From: Prochlorococcus sp. AG-355-I20 | Lineage (GTDB): Bacteria; Cyanobacteriota; Cyanobacteriia; PCC-6307; Cyanobiaceae | DNA: 64,000 nt | Assembly (NCBI GenBank): GCA_003280895.1 | Contig: QCDM01000003.1 | Coordinates: 78,958 to 142,957, forward strand | Reading direction: 5' to 3' | Shown here: piece after piece, positions 25,593-37,391 of the stretch | How the letters are laid out: each line of letters begins with the position of its first letter | How positions within the stretch are numbered: position 1 is the stretch's first letter | Position numbers and translations under genes: made by a program | The notes under the pieces: generated by a model | The model's input: the letters and a program-made list of their open reading frames with translations, nothing else | Database searches by the model: none | What the model was told of the DNA's origin: nothing

Positions 25593-26756
25593 CTACTTAC
25601 CCATCCCAAGCTGCTGAGCTTTTTGATAAACTTTACCCTCTGTAAGAAGCGATGGTGCGATAACTATTTCAACTTCTTGCATTTCTTTAATATTTTTTGC
25701 CCCAAGAGTACTCATTGAGGTTCTAATAGCTCCTAATAAGTTATGTGTCCCATCATCAAGTAAAGCAGGGCCTTTAATTATTCTTTCTAGGGATCCTGTA
25801 GAACCAACTTCGATTCTTGTGCCCCTTGGCAATACTGGACTTGGAGTAGCCATACCCCAGTGAAATCCTTTACCTGGAGCGTTTGAGGATTTAGCTATTG
25901 GGGATCCAATCATTACAGCATCTGCCCCACATGCTAAACATTTACAGATATCTCCACCCGTTACAATTCCTCCATCACCAATAATAGGAATATAACGACC
26001 ACTTTCTCTAAAGTAATCATTTCTTGCCGCACTACAATCAGCAATTGCAGTTGCTTGAGGGATTCCAATTCCCAATACTCCTCTTGATGTACAAGCCGCT
26101 CCAGGTCCTATCCCAACCATTAATCCTGCAACTCCAGCGTCCATGAGAAGTTTTGCAACTTCGTAAGTAACACAATTTCCTGCTACAACTGGAACATTCA
26201 TAGATTCGCAAAGATCTTTAATGTTTAAGGTTTCCTTACCTTCAATACCGATATGTTCAGTTGAAACAACTGTTCCTTGAAGAAAAAATAAATCTATTTT
26301 GGAATTATTAAGTGTTTCTTTAAACTTAATTGCAGCTTGAGGAGTCCCACTAAAAGCAGCGATACCTCCTCCTTCTTTGACCTCATTTATTCTTTGTAAA
26401 ATCAATCCCTCCTTAACGGGTTCACTGTATATCTTCTGCATTAACGGAACGAAATCATTCTTCCCAACTGATGCTATTTGGTTCAATATTTCATCAGGAT
26501 TTTCATATCTTGTTTGTATGCCCTCCATATTAATAACCCCAATGGAACCTAATTTTGTGAGTTCTACAGCCGTATTGACATTGACAACACTATCCATGGC
26601 ACTAGCTACGATCGGAACTTCTCTTTTGATATCACCTATTGACCAAGAAGGATCAGTCAAATCGTAATCAACGGTCTTATTACCAGGGACTAAAGCTATT
26701 TCATCTATGCCATAAGCTCTTCTGACTTTTTTATTTAAACCAAGTTGAATATTCAC
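25593..26756 (-). CDS. guaB3: GuaB3-type IMP dehydrogenase family protein (no CBS domains)
   Basis: A 387-residue member of the IMP dehydrogenase / GMP reductase family, predicted to act in guanine nucleotide synthesis. The TIM barrel runs without the CBS-domain insertion found in canonical IMPDH of about 490 residues. The catalytic loop Cys is Cys222 in GPGAACTSRGVLG, with phosphate-binding GDGGIVTGGD and a MIGSPIAKS loop. Length and architecture fit the GuaB3 subfamily of cyanobacteria and actinobacteria. Start codon is GTG. It is divergent from gyrA (180 bp apart). Confidence 0.92.
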   Translation of the reverse strand: MNIQLGLNKKVRRAYGIDEIALVPGNKTVDYDLTDPSWSIGDIKREVPIVASAMDSVVNVNTAVELTKLGSIGVINMEGIQTRYENPDEILNQIASVGKNDFVPLMQKIYSEPVKEGLILQRINEVKEGGGIAAFSGTPQAAIKFKETLNNSKIDLFFLQGTVVSTEHIGIEGKETLNIKDLCESMNVPVVAGNCVTYEVAKLLMDAGVAGLMVGIGPGAACTSRGVLGIGIPQATAIADCSAARNDYFRESGRYIPIIGDGGIVTGGDICKCLACGADAVMIGSPIAKSSNAPGKGFHWGMATPSPVLPRGTRIEVGSTGSLERIIKGPALLDDGTHNLLGAIRTSMSTLGAKNIKEMQEVEIVIAPSLLTEGKVYQKAQQLGMGK

Positions 26757-26936
26757 GGAAATTTTCTCTTTATTTTGAATAAATTAACAACTAAAGGGGT
26801 AATAAGCCAAGATTTATTCAAAAACGACAGGTTTTGTTTTGATTTGTGTGTAAATGTGAGTATTTGGGAATTAAATAAATATTTTTTTTTATTCATTATG
26901 ACGATCAGCGATTATTATTAAAAAAAGGATTTTTAT

Positions 26937-29534
26937 ATGTCTGATATTTTAGATTCTGATGACTCAGGATTAAGCGAAGATAACGACCGAATTATTCAGA
27001 CTGACCTAAGAAACGAGATGTCTCGCTCTTACCTCGAGTATGCAATGAGCGTTATTGTCGGTCGTGCTCTTCCAGATGCAAGAGATGGATTAAAACCTGT
27101 TCATAGAAGAATTCTTTATGCAATGTATGAGCTTGGTTTAACTAGCAGTAGACCATACAGAAAATGTGCAAGAGTTGTTGGAGAAGTACTAGGTAAATAC
27201 CACCCTCATGGCGATACTGCTGTTTATGACGCTTTGGTAAGGATGGCTCAGGATTTCTCTATGCGCATGCCACTAATAGATGGCCATGGAAACTTTGGTT
27301 CTGTTGATAACGACCCTCCAGCAGCAATGAGATATACAGAATCTCGTTTACAGTCTCTTACAGATGAAAGTTTATTAGAGGATATTGAATCTGAAACTGT
27401 AGATTTCGCCGATAATTTTGATGGTTCTCAGCAAGAACCTACAGTTTTACCTGCTAGGATCCCTCAACTACTACTAAATGGATCATCTGGAATAGCAGTA
27501 GGAATGGCAACTAATATTCCACCTCATAACTTAGGGGAATTAATTAATGGTCTTAAATCAATCATCAATAACCCTTCGATTGAAGATAGAGAACTTTTTG
27601 AAATAATTAAGGGTCCTGATTTTCCTACAGGTGGTCAAATTTTAGGCAGAGATGGTATCAAAGAAACTTTCAAGACAGGGAGGGGTTCAATAACCATGAG
27701 GGGTGTAGCTAATATTGAGCAAATTAAATCCAGTGGTAGAGCAGAAAAAGATGCAGTAATAATTACAGAGCTCCCATTTCAAACCAATAAAGCGGCATTA
27801 ATAGAAAGAATTGCTGACTTGGTTAATGAAAAAAAATTAGAAGGCATTTCTGATATTAGAGATGAGAGTGATCGAGATGGAATGAGAATTGTTATTGAAC
27901 TAAAAAGGGATGCCTACCCACAAGTAGTTTTAAATAATATATTTAAGTTAACACCTCTACAAAACAACTTTAGTGCAAATATCCTTGCTTTAGTAAAAGG
28001 AGAGCCCACAACACTATCGCTCAGGAAAATGTTAGATGTATTTCTAGACTTCAGAGTGGAGACAATAAGGCGAAGAACAGCATTTTTATTAAAAAAGGCT
28101 GAAGAGAGGGATCACATTGTAAAAGGTCTTTTATTAGCATTGGGTGATATGGATGAGATTATTAATTTAATAAGATCAGCAAAAGATACAGTTTCAGCCA
28201 GAGAAAATTTACAAACTGATCATTCGTTATCTGCCACACAGGCAGAAGCTATTTTACAAATGCAATTAAGAAGATTAACAGCACTAGAAGCAGATAAAAT
28301 CAAAGGGGAACATCATGAGTTAACTAGAAAAATTAACTCATATCAGCTACTATTGAATAGTAAAGAAAGAATTTTTGAAATTATTCTTGAAGAACTTAAT
28401 AAAATCGATGAAAGATTTTCCTCTCCCAGGAAAACAGAAATACTGGATTTAGGCGGTGGTCTAGATGATATTGATCTTATCGCTAATGACAGATCTGTAG
28501 TTTTATTGACTGAAGCAGGTTATTTAAAAAGAATGCCTGTTAATGAATTCGAATCTACAAGTCGTGGGTCTAGAGGTAAAGCTGGAACAAAGACACAAGA
28601 AGATGATGAAGTAAAACTATTTATAAGCTGTAATGATCATGATACTCTTTTGCTTTTTAGTGATAGAGGTGTATCTTATGCTCTGCCAGCATATAGAGTT
28701 CCCATGAGTAGCAGAACAGCCAAAGGTACTCCATCAGTTCAACTTCTCCCAATACCAAGAGAAGAAAAGATAACATCGCTAGTCGCAGTAGATTCTTTTG
28801 ATAACGATTGTTATCTACTAATGCTAACCAAGGCTGGATTTATAAAAAGAACTTCACTTTCTGCTTTCTCAAAAATTCGATCAAATGGTTTAATAGCAAT
28901 AAATCTTGAGGATGGAGATGCTTTAACTTGGGTTAGATTATCAAAAGAAGGTGACAGTGTTTTGATTGGATCAAGAACAGGAATGGCGATCCATTTCAGA
29001 CTAGATGTTAACGAATTAAGGCCACTTGGCAGGACAGCAAGGGGGGTTAAATCTATGAACCTTAGGAAAGATGACAATCTTGTATCTATGGATGTTTTAA
29101 CATCTGATTTAGTTGATCAATTAGCTAAAAGTGAAGATCTCACGAAAGAGTCTGATGAAAATCTTGAAGTTAACTCTTCAGAAGGTCCTTGGGTACTAAT
29201 AGCCAGTGCATTCGGACTAGGTAAAAGAGTACCTGTAACTCAATTTAGATTACAAAAAAGAGCAGGCATGGGTTTGAGAGCGATAAAATTCAGAATTAAA
29301 GATGATGTATTGGTTTGTTTGAAGGTCTTCGGAGAAGGAGAAGAATTACTTTTTGTGACCGAAAAAGGCGTGATAGTTAGAACAAACGCAGATAAAATAT
29401 CCCAGCAATCTAGAGCCGCTACTGGAGTTAAATTACAAAGATTAGATGAGGGTGATCATTTATCAGAAGTTGTGTTAGTTCCTCATGAACAAACAGAAGA
29501 AACAGACCAATTCAACCAAGGAAAAGAAAATTAA
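26937..29534 (+). CDS. gyrA: DNA gyrase subunit A
   Basis: Breakage-reunion subunit of DNA gyrase. The 865 residues are full length. The N-terminal [21 protein letters not shown] segment, the winged-helix region with [10 protein letters not shown] and the catalytic Tyr133 in [10 protein letters not shown] are standard. The C-terminal beta-pinwheel has repeated GxKR-type blades, with the gyrase box changed to SRGSRGKAG as usual in cyanobacteria rather than QRRGGKG. A hydrophilic insertion (about 725-745) interrupts the last blades. It is divergent from guaB3 and lies 23 bp before the lycopene cyclase. Confidence 0.95.
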   Translation: MSDILDSDDSGLSEDNDRIIQTDLRNEMSRSYLEYAMSVIVGRALPDARDGLKPVHRRILYAMYELGLTSSRPYRKCARVVGEVLGKYHPHGDTAVYDALVRMAQDFSMRMPLIDGHGNFGSVDNDPPAAMRYTESRLQSLTDESLLEDIESETVDFADNFDGSQQEPTVLPARIPQLLLNGSSGIAVGMATNIPPHNLGELINGLKSIINNPSIEDRELFEIIKGPDFPTGGQILGRDGIKETFKTGRGSITMRGVANIEQIKSSGRAEKDAVIITELPFQTNKAALIERIADLVNEKKLEGISDIRDESDRDGMRIVIELKRDAYPQVVLNNIFKLTPLQNNFSANILALVKGEPTTLSLRKMLDVFLDFRVETIRRRTAFLLKKAEERDHIVKGLLLALGDMDEIINLIRSAKDTVSARENLQTDHSLSATQAEAILQMQLRRLTALEADKIKGEHHELTRKINSYQLLLNSKERIFEIILEELNKIDERFSSPRKTEILDLGGGLDDIDLIANDRSVVLLTEAGYLKRMPVNEFESTSRGSRGKAGTKTQEDDEVKLFISCNDHDTLLLFSDRGVSYALPAYRVPMSSRTAKGTPSVQLLPIPREEKITSLVAVDSFDNDCYLLMLTKAGFIKRTSLSAFSKIRSNGLIAINLEDGDALTWVRLSKEGDSVLIGSRTGMAIHFRLDVNELRPLGRTARGVKSMNLRKDDNLVSMDVLTSDLVDQLAKSEDLTKESDENLEVNSSEGPWVLIASAFGLGKRVPVTQFRLQKRAGMGLRAIKFRIKDDVLVCLKVFGEGEELLFVTEKGVIVRTNADKISQQSRAATGVKLQRLDEGDHLSEVVLVPHEQTEETDQFNQGKEN

Positions 29535-29557
29535 AAGAAAATGGTTTATTAGATAAT

Positions 29558-30769
29558 ATGGAAATACTTGATATTCTAATTTTAGGTTCAGGGCCTGCAG
29601 CACTTTGCTTGGCTTCAGAATTAGCCAAGCAAGATCTAAATATTAAAGGCATATCAACTAAATCTCCAAATGAAAAATGGGAGAATACATATGGTATTTG
29701 GGCTTCTGAATTAGAGGAATTAGGATTAGAGTCATTGTTATCTCATCGATGGTGCAAAACAGTTAGTTTTTTTGGAAATGGCGAAAATAAAAAGGGAGAT
29801 AATCCTACAAAACATCATTACGATTATGGTTTGATAAATCAAGAAGCTTTTCAAAATGATCTTTTAAAAAAGTGTAAAGGGATTGAATGGTTGAATGAAA
29901 CAGCAAAAGATATTAAAGAGAAAAATGAACTTTCTGAAGTGATTTGTTTTTCAGGTTTAACAATAAAGGCGAGGTTAGTCATTGACGCAAGTGGCCATAA
30001 AAGTAATTTCATAAAAAGACCAGTCCAAAATGAAATCGCTCAACAAGCTGCGTATGGGATTGTCGGTAAATTTTCATCGCCACCAGTTAAAAAGGATCAA
30101 TTTGTTTTAATGGATTTTCGTCCAAATCATTTAAACAAAGAAGAAAAGTTATCACCTCCTTCCTTTCTTTATGCAATGGATCTTGGAAATGAAACCTTTT
30201 TTGTTGAAGAAACATCATTAGCTAGTTATCCTGCCTTATCCCAAGAGAATCTCAAAAAAAGACTTTTAAAAAGATTAAATAGCAAGGGTATTGAGGTGAG
30301 TGATATTTTTCATGAAGAGAATTGCCTTTTCCCAATGAATTTACCCCTCCCATTTAAAAATCAATTTGTACTTGGTTTTGGCGGGTCTGCAAGCATGGTG
30401 CATCCTGCATCAGGATACATGATTGGATCTTTATTAAGAAGAGCTCCACTCCTCGCAAAAAAATTAGCAATCTTTTTAAAAGAACCTAATCTCAGTTCTC
30501 TTGAGCTGGCAACAAAAGGTTGGGAGATCCTATGGCCTTATGAGTTAATACAAAGGCATAAACTTTACCAATATGGTTTAAGAAGATTGATGAGTTTTGA
30601 CGAAAGTAGATTAAGAAGCTTTTTCTTAAATTTCTTTAGATTATCGACCAATGAATGGGTAGGTTTTCTTACAAATACACTTCCACTTCCAAAACTAATT
30701 TACGTTATGAGCAAGATGTTTATAAATTCACCTCTAAAAGTAAAACTAGGAATGCTTAAGCTAAATTGA
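29558..30769 (+). CDS. crtL: Lycopene cyclase (CrtL type)
   Basis: Cyclises the ends of lycopene to form carotene rings, needed for the carotenoids of the photosynthetic antenna. The 403-residue length is typical for CrtL. The FAD-binding N-terminus ILGSGPAALCLASELAK and the family segments YGIWASELEELGL, VIDASGHKS, EETSLASYP and LGFGGSASMVHPASGYMIG are visible. Marine picocyanobacteria carry both beta- and epsilon-type CrtL. I cannot separate these by eye, though beta is more likely here. It starts 23 bp after gyrA. Confidence 0.92.
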   Translation: MEILDILILGSGPAALCLASELAKQDLNIKGISTKSPNEKWENTYGIWASELEELGLESLLSHRWCKTVSFFGNGENKKGDNPTKHHYDYGLINQEAFQNDLLKKCKGIEWLNETAKDIKEKNELSEVICFSGLTIKARLVIDASGHKSNFIKRPVQNEIAQQAAYGIVGKFSSPPVKKDQFVLMDFRPNHLNKEEKLSPPSFLYAMDLGNETFFVEETSLASYPALSQENLKKRLLKRLNSKGIEVSDIFHEENCLFPMNLPLPFKNQFVLGFGGSASMVHPASGYMIGSLLRRAPLLAKKLAIFLKEPNLSSLELATKGWEILWPYELIQRHKLYQYGLRRLMSFDESRLRSFFLNFFRLSTNEWVGFLTNTLPLPKLIYVMSKMFINSPLKVKLGMLKLN

Positions 30770-30778
30770 ACAATCTTA

Positions 30779-30806
30779 AAACTTTTTTCATAACATAAAA
30801 AAGTTT
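30779..30806. terminator. A/T-rich hairpin between convergent genes, possible bidirectional terminator
   Basis: A perfect 10-bp inverted repeat AAACTTTTTT / AAAAAAGTTT with an 8-nt loop lies just after the lycopene cyclase stop. A- and T-runs on both arms could support termination on either strand. The stem has only two G:C pairs, so this is weak. The remaining 174 bases up to the GH57 gene show nothing coding. Confidence 0.35.
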
Positions 30807-30980
30807 CATACTACCTTTGTACCAATTTATGGCGATGGCAAAAACTTATATAATTATAAGTTAAGTATTAATGGAACGCATGGTACTTTAATAAGTTAAT
30901 AATATTTTTTATTTGATATTTGCAGAAATTTTTTTAACTAAATTCTGGGGATTTGAAGTCTTACTAGATCTTATTATTTT

Positions 30981-32564
30981 TTATTTTCGCCAATCATCAA
31001 TATTAATATTTGGGAAAACATTATCTTCTTCCTCAATATCTTCAAGAAATTTTATATCAATATTGGAATGATTTTTTATCATTTCAACTATTCTCCAGAA
31101 CCTAGACAAATGTCTTTCTATCCTCTCTTTTGCAAGCTCAGTTGTAGTTCCAGCTCTTAGTATAAAACTCCAATCAGAGGACTCAGAGAGAAGTAATTCT
31201 CTTGCTGCTTGTTTGAAAAGTCTTGGAGATAAGTCATTACTAAAATTTTTCGAGCATAAATCAACAAAAGTTGAGCCTGCTTTCGTGATTTCCGGAACAA
31301 TCCACGCATTTGCATCATTAATCCAATAGTTATGGTAACCACCTTGCCCCCAGCTGGATGGGGATGGATCGCAAATCTGAAGATTTGGCTTTTGAATTAA
31401 GAATTCTTTTAAATTTGTAAGCTTAATTGAATACTTATGAGAGTTTTTTAAAATATTTTCAATAAAAAAAGGTCCTTCATACCACCAATGACCAAATAAC
31501 TCTGCATCAAATGGAGCTACCAATAAGGGCTTAAAGGGAGAGGATAATGTTAATTTTTCTAATTGTTTGGATCTTGCGCGAAGATAAGAATCAGCATGTT
31601 CTGTAACCTTCTTTTTGGCTTCATTTTCTAAGTAAAACGCCTTTTCCCCTAATGGCACTTTACTATCTGTAATCTTATGAAACTTCAAACCTAAAGGTCT
31701 TTTAGTCGAGATGCCAACCTTTTGGAGTTTGGAAATAGGTAATTCCCATCCCAAATCTTTATGAAATTCCCTATAAACTTTGTTTCCAGGAAAACCGTCC
31801 TTTGCAGACCAAACGGGTAACGTTGACTCACTATCTCTTCCAAAGAAAGCAACTCCTTTTTTCGAGCATATTGGAGCGTACACACCATACCTAGGCCTTG
31901 GTATGGCATTAAGAATACCGTGACCATCCAAGATTGCATACCTAATTCCGGAATTAAATAGGATTTCATCTAAATTCTCATAATATGCACATTCAGGTAA
32001 CCAAATACCTAAAGGCTTATTTCCAAAAATATTTTCATGGTTCCTAATGGCTGTATTGATTTGTCCTTTAACAGTTTCTGGATTCTCCCTTAGAATTGGC
32101 AAATATCCGTGTGTAGCAGCACAAGTAAGAATATCCAAATTTCCAGAGTTGTTTAAAACTCTAAACTTCTCAATTAAATTTCCAGAACATTTTTGCCAAT
32201 ACAAATATTTTTCATTAAGATTAGCCATTAAAAATGCAGAGGCATTTTTTTCATCTTTTGGCAGTTCGTTTAAGAAATTATTTCTTGTTTCAATCCAGCT
32301 TGGGAATGTTTCTTGAATTTTTTTATTATTTAGAAGTGATAATAATGTTGGAGACAAACTAATAGTAAGTTTAGTATTTAAAGGATTTTCATTTTTGGAA
32401 GATTCTATTGATTGAAGTAGAGGTATATAACATTCCAAAATCGCCTGAAATAGCCAATCTTCTTCTAAGGAGTTTTTTTCATTTTTTCTGACATAAGGTA
32501 GATGAGCATGTAAAACTATCGCTAACTCGCCTAAAACATTATTTTTAGAGTATTGCCCATTCAT
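30981..32564 (-). CDS. GH57 family 1,4-alpha-glucan branching-type enzyme
   Basis: A 527-residue glycoside hydrolase family 57 protein, probably introducing alpha-1,6 branches into glycogen or trimming it. The five family motifs are traceable: HAHLPYVR near the N-terminus, ATHGYLP, WLPECAYY with the nucleophile Glu191, FDAELFGHWWYEG with the acid/base Asp353, and a late Trp-rich segment. The C-terminal helical DUF1957-like region follows. GH57 branching enzymes share this length. A GH13 GlgB elsewhere in the genome would make this a second glycogen enzyme. Confidence 0.9.
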   Translation of the reverse strand: MNGQYSKNNVLGELAIVLHAHLPYVRKNEKNSLEEDWLFQAILECYIPLLQSIESSKNENPLNTKLTISLSPTLLSLLNNKKIQETFPSWIETRNNFLNELPKDEKNASAFLMANLNEKYLYWQKCSGNLIEKFRVLNNSGNLDILTCAATHGYLPILRENPETVKGQINTAIRNHENIFGNKPLGIWLPECAYYENLDEILFNSGIRYAILDGHGILNAIPRPRYGVYAPICSKKGVAFFGRDSESTLPVWSAKDGFPGNKVYREFHKDLGWELPISKLQKVGISTKRPLGLKFHKITDSKVPLGEKAFYLENEAKKKVTEHADSYLRARSKQLEKLTLSSPFKPLLVAPFDAELFGHWWYEGPFFIENILKNSHKYSIKLTNLKEFLIQKPNLQICDPSPSSWGQGGYHNYWINDANAWIVPEITKAGSTFVDLCSKNFSNDLSPRLFKQAARELLLSESSDWSFILRAGTTTELAKERIERHLSRFWRIVEMIKNHSNIDIKFLEDIEEEDNVFPNINIDDWRK

Positions 32565-32788
32565 ATTTTTTAAATTTATGCCTGTCGTTCTATAAAAATA
32601 GAAAATAATTTTTTTATAAAAAAAGACTTTGATCCTAAAAGAATACTTTAAAAATTTAAGTATTAATTTTTTTTTTTCAGAATTTTAACCAATATTGTTT
32701 AAGTTATAAACTTTCAACAAATCTTATTGAACTAAATCTAGTCAAATTTTTTTAATTAGCCTAGTATAAGTTTAGGTTATTCTTTCTG

Positions 32789-34429
<1,641 letters not shown>

Positions 34430-34511
34430 ATTATTTTCTTAGGATTATTAAGTAGAATTAAAAATAGTCTCTTAATACTGTAGATTAAATTAATAGTTAA
34501 AGCAGTAAATA

Positions 34512-34904
34512 ATGAGAGAAAGGGTATTTGGATATTGGGCACTTTCATGGGTTGGCTTAATAGGCAACATAATTGCACTTCCATTAATAGCATTAATTAT
34601 AAGTTTTGGGCCTCCATTAAAAGTTGCGAATATAACTCTTGCCATTAGTCTTGGCTGGCCTGCTGCAATTGTTGGAATAGTTTCTTCAGCAGCTCTTTTA
34701 GCAGAGAGAAAATGGGGAGTAACTTTAACTCTGGTATCTTTATCAATGGTAATTTCTGGTATGGGTCCTTATTCTGTTGTAAGGCTCATAACTCTCCAAG
34801 ACATTTATGGAGTTGGTGGGTTTACTCTTTTAACAACATTATTAAGTACGTTAGCTCTTCTTTATTGGTGCAATCCGAAACATCGAAGAAGTATTAGGTT
34901 ATAA
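34512..34904 (+). CDS. Conserved cyanobacterial-type membrane protein, unknown
   Basis: A 130-residue protein with four probable membrane helices. It starts MRERVFGYWALSWVGLIGNI and ends with a basic tail NPKHRRSIRL. It has only very short hydrophilic loops (ERKWG) and no catalytic motif. It lies 82 bp after leuA and converges on the HD-domain gene (9 bp between stops). It has the composition of a conserved membrane family, but I do not recognise a function. Confidence 0.8.
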   Translation: MRERVFGYWALSWVGLIGNIIALPLIALIISFGPPLKVANITLAISLGWPAAIVGIVSSAALLAERKWGVTLTLVSLSMVISGMGPYSVVRLITLQDIYGVGGFTLLTTLLSTLALLYWCNPKHRRSIRL

Positions 34905-34913
34905 AATTGAAGA

Positions 34914-36383
34914 TCAAGAAAAAGTATTATTCTTGCTTGTTGGATACTGAATTCTTCTGTGTCTAATTCTTTTCCAGACATTCAAGAATGCTCTTTTTAT
35001 AAGAAAAATTTCTCCTTTAGATAAATTACTATCATCTAATTGCCCATCTTTTTTACGCGAGTAAATAATATTTGAAATTGTTTCCAAAGCTTCTTTATCA
35101 GATGCATTAATATTCATAGCTCTTAGTGCTGCTTCACATCCATCTGCAAGCATTAAAATAGCTGTTTCTTTGGACTGAGGAATAGGGCCTTTGTATCTAA
35201 AATAATATTCATTAATGTCGAGATTTTTTTCTTTAGCTTTTTGAAAGAAATATCCCATTTTAAGTGTACCTTGATGTTCAGGAATAAAATTAGCTATCAG
35301 TCTAGGTAGTCGATTTTTTCTTGCAAATTTCAATCCTTCATCAACATGAGCCTGTAATACTTCTGCACTTTTAATAGGATCATCTAATTCGTCATGCGGA
35401 TTTTTTGAGCCATCCTGATTTTCAATAAACCAATTTGGTGCATGTAATTTGCCAACATCATGATATAACGCTCCAGTTTTTATTAGATCAATATCACCAC
35501 CAATCATTCTTGTTGCTTCCTCTGCTAAACCGCATATAAGTAAGGTATGTTCAAAAGTGCCAGGAGCTTCTAGAGACAATCTTCTAATTAGAGGTTTCTC
35601 CTTATCAGCTAATTCGAGTAATCTTGCTTTGGTTAATAATCCAAATATCGATTCAAAAATAGGAATAAATAAGATTGTAAAAAGCATACCTATTGCCAAT
35701 AGGAAGGAATCAGAAAATATATCCCCATTGGATAAAACAAAATCTTGCCTATTAAGAGATATTTTATCTTTATAAATCAATATCCATTGACTCAAGAACG
35801 ACCCTATGGGGACAAAAATTGATAGTTGAAGTAACTGAGCTCTACTTCTTATTCTTCCTCCAAGAAGAGATACTATTGAAGCACAAACTAATAAAATAAA
35901 AAATAAATTGTTATTGATAACAATATCTGGGTTAGGCCAAATAAGACTCGCTATTGATACCCAAGCTAACGCTGTTATGCTTCCCATTCCTTGAGATATT
36001 ATTAATGCCGGTGGAATTATCATAAATAATGGACTTATGGTTGAAGCTAAGGCTAATTTCGTAACTTGCACTGTTAAAAGAAGAGTAATGATCAAAAAGA
36101 TCTGTCTTGAAGAAATTGTGGGATTCTCTTTTTTTGAAACTAATATCAAAACTCCGCAACTAATAAGTATTTCAATAAAGGTCAAAAACCAAGAAAGAAT
36201 TTCTGCGATTTTTAAAGGCGTGATAAGAAGTAGTTTATAAGAAGAAATTATTGAAATTAAAATGCACAATAAAAAAATTATAAGATTATCTATCCTTGAA
36301 ATTTTAATTGGTTGTTTTACTGGTACTTGACTTCGCCTCCAGAGATAAAACAATTTCTTTAAGGTAGTTATGATGTTTTGCAC
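34914..36383 (-). CDS. Seven-transmembrane HD-domain phosphohydrolase (PgpH-like)
   Basis: A 489-residue protein with about six or seven membrane helices (30-240) and a C-terminal cytoplasmic HDIG-type domain. HD metal ligands are visible as His279 in TFEHTLLI, His308-Asp309 in ALYHDVGK, His346 in QAHVDEG and His370 in IPEHQGT. The architecture matches the 7TMR-HD family, whose PgpH members hydrolyse c-di-AMP. The large extracytoplasmic domain of typical PgpH is absent. A diadenylate cyclase gene lies at 61.4 kb, so a c-di-AMP role is plausible. GTG start. Confidence 0.9.
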   Translation of the reverse strand: MQNIITTLKKLFYLWRRSQVPVKQPIKISRIDNLIIFLLCILISIISSYKLLLITPLKIAEILSWFLTFIEILISCGVLILVSKKENPTISSRQIFLIITLLLTVQVTKLALASTISPLFMIIPPALIISQGMGSITALAWVSIASLIWPNPDIVINNNLFFILLVCASIVSLLGGRIRSRAQLLQLSIFVPIGSFLSQWILIYKDKISLNRQDFVLSNGDIFSDSFLLAIGMLFTILFIPIFESIFGLLTKARLLELADKEKPLIRRLSLEAPGTFEHTLLICGLAEEATRMIGGDIDLIKTGALYHDVGKLHAPNWFIENQDGSKNPHDELDDPIKSAEVLQAHVDEGLKFARKNRLPRLIANFIPEHQGTLKMGYFFQKAKEKNLDINEYYFRYKGPIPQSKETAILMLADGCEAALRAMNINASDKEALETISNIIYSRKKDGQLDDSNLSKGEIFLIKRAFLNVWKRIRHRRIQYPTSKNNTFS

Positions 36384-36457
36384 AGAATATAAGTAAATCT
36401 ATTTGAATAATTTAAAATTATAGGCATGCTAGGTGTAAAAAGGAGATGTTTTTCTAA

Positions 36458-37354
36458 ATGTCATTAAAATTAGACGGTAAAAAATTATCACTTGAAATTG
36501 AGGAAAGATTAACAGACTATATCTCTAGTAATAAATTAATTGCAAAAAGAGCTCCCGGTTTAGCTGTTATAAGAATAGGTGAAGACCCCGCGAGCGGTGT
36601 TTACGTTAATAACAAGGAAAAAGCATGTTCAAGAGTTGGAATAAAGAGCTTTATCTTTCATCTAAAAGATAGTGTAGAGCAAAAAGAAGTTGAACAATTA
36701 ATAATCAAACTTAATTCTGATAAAGATATTGATGGAATGTTACTACAACTCCCCATCCCAAAGAAGTTTGATGAACAAAAACTTATAAGTCATATTAATC
36801 CAAGCAAAGATGTAGATGGATTAAATGAGATAAACATCGGCAAACTAGTAAAAAATGAGCCAGCGATGAGATCATGCACTCCAGCAGGAATTATTAATTT
36901 ATTAAGATACCAAAATATTCCAATAGAAGGTAAGAAAATTGTCGTCATAGGAAGAAGTTTACTTGTTGGGAAACCCCTATCGCTTATGTTGTTGAATCTA
37001 AATGGCACAGTAACAACCACTCACTCTAAAACATTTAATTTAAATAAAGTTTGTAGTGAAGCAGACATTCTAATTGCGGCTGCAGGAAAACCCAATCTTG
37101 TAGATTCGAGTTTTGTGAAAGAAGGAGCAGTAATTATTGATGTTGGAATACATAGATTAAAAAGTTCCGATAAAAATCAAACCAGATTATGCGGCGATGT
37201 ATTATTAGAAGATGTCATTTCTAAAGTATTTGCCTACACACCTGTACCAGGAGGTGTTGGACCAATGACAGTAACAATGTTACTTGTAAATACTATTTTT
37301 AGCTGGCAAAAACAATTTGGTTTATCATCAACTCTTAATGACCTTTTGCCATAA
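36458..37354 (+). CDS. folD: Bifunctional methylenetetrahydrofolate dehydrogenase / cyclohydrolase
   Basis: Interconverts 5,10-methylene-THF, methenyl-THF and 10-formyl-THF. The 298 residues are standard. Conserved segments are [14 protein letters not shown] (catalytic Lys), [18 protein letters not shown] and the NADP-binding [16 protein letters not shown], with [15 protein letters not shown] at the C-terminus. A plausible ribosome-binding site AAGGAGA precedes the ATG. crtE follows 37 bp downstream on the same strand. Confidence 0.97.
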   Translation: MSLKLDGKKLSLEIEERLTDYISSNKLIAKRAPGLAVIRIGEDPASGVYVNNKEKACSRVGIKSFIFHLKDSVEQKEVEQLIIKLNSDKDIDGMLLQLPIPKKFDEQKLISHINPSKDVDGLNEINIGKLVKNEPAMRSCTPAGIINLLRYQNIPIEGKKIVVIGRSLLVGKPLSLMLLNLNGTVTTTHSKTFNLNKVCSEADILIAAAGKPNLVDSSFVKEGAVIIDVGIHRLKSSDKNQTRLCGDVLLEDVISKVFAYTPVPGGVGPMTVTMLLVNTIFSWQKQFGLSSTLNDLLP

Positions 37355-37391
37355 ACTCCAAGATGAAATTTTTTTTTACTAAAGGTATAAA

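Noticed and set aside
27216..27218. Thr at the GyrA Ser83-equivalent position as a quinolone-resistance change
   Set aside because: Thr occurs naturally at this position in many bacteria, so nothing unusual can be claimed.
30829..30864. 11-codon ORF in the gap before the GH57 gene
   Set aside because: Very short, no ribosome-binding site, and no partner gene or conservation that can be judged.
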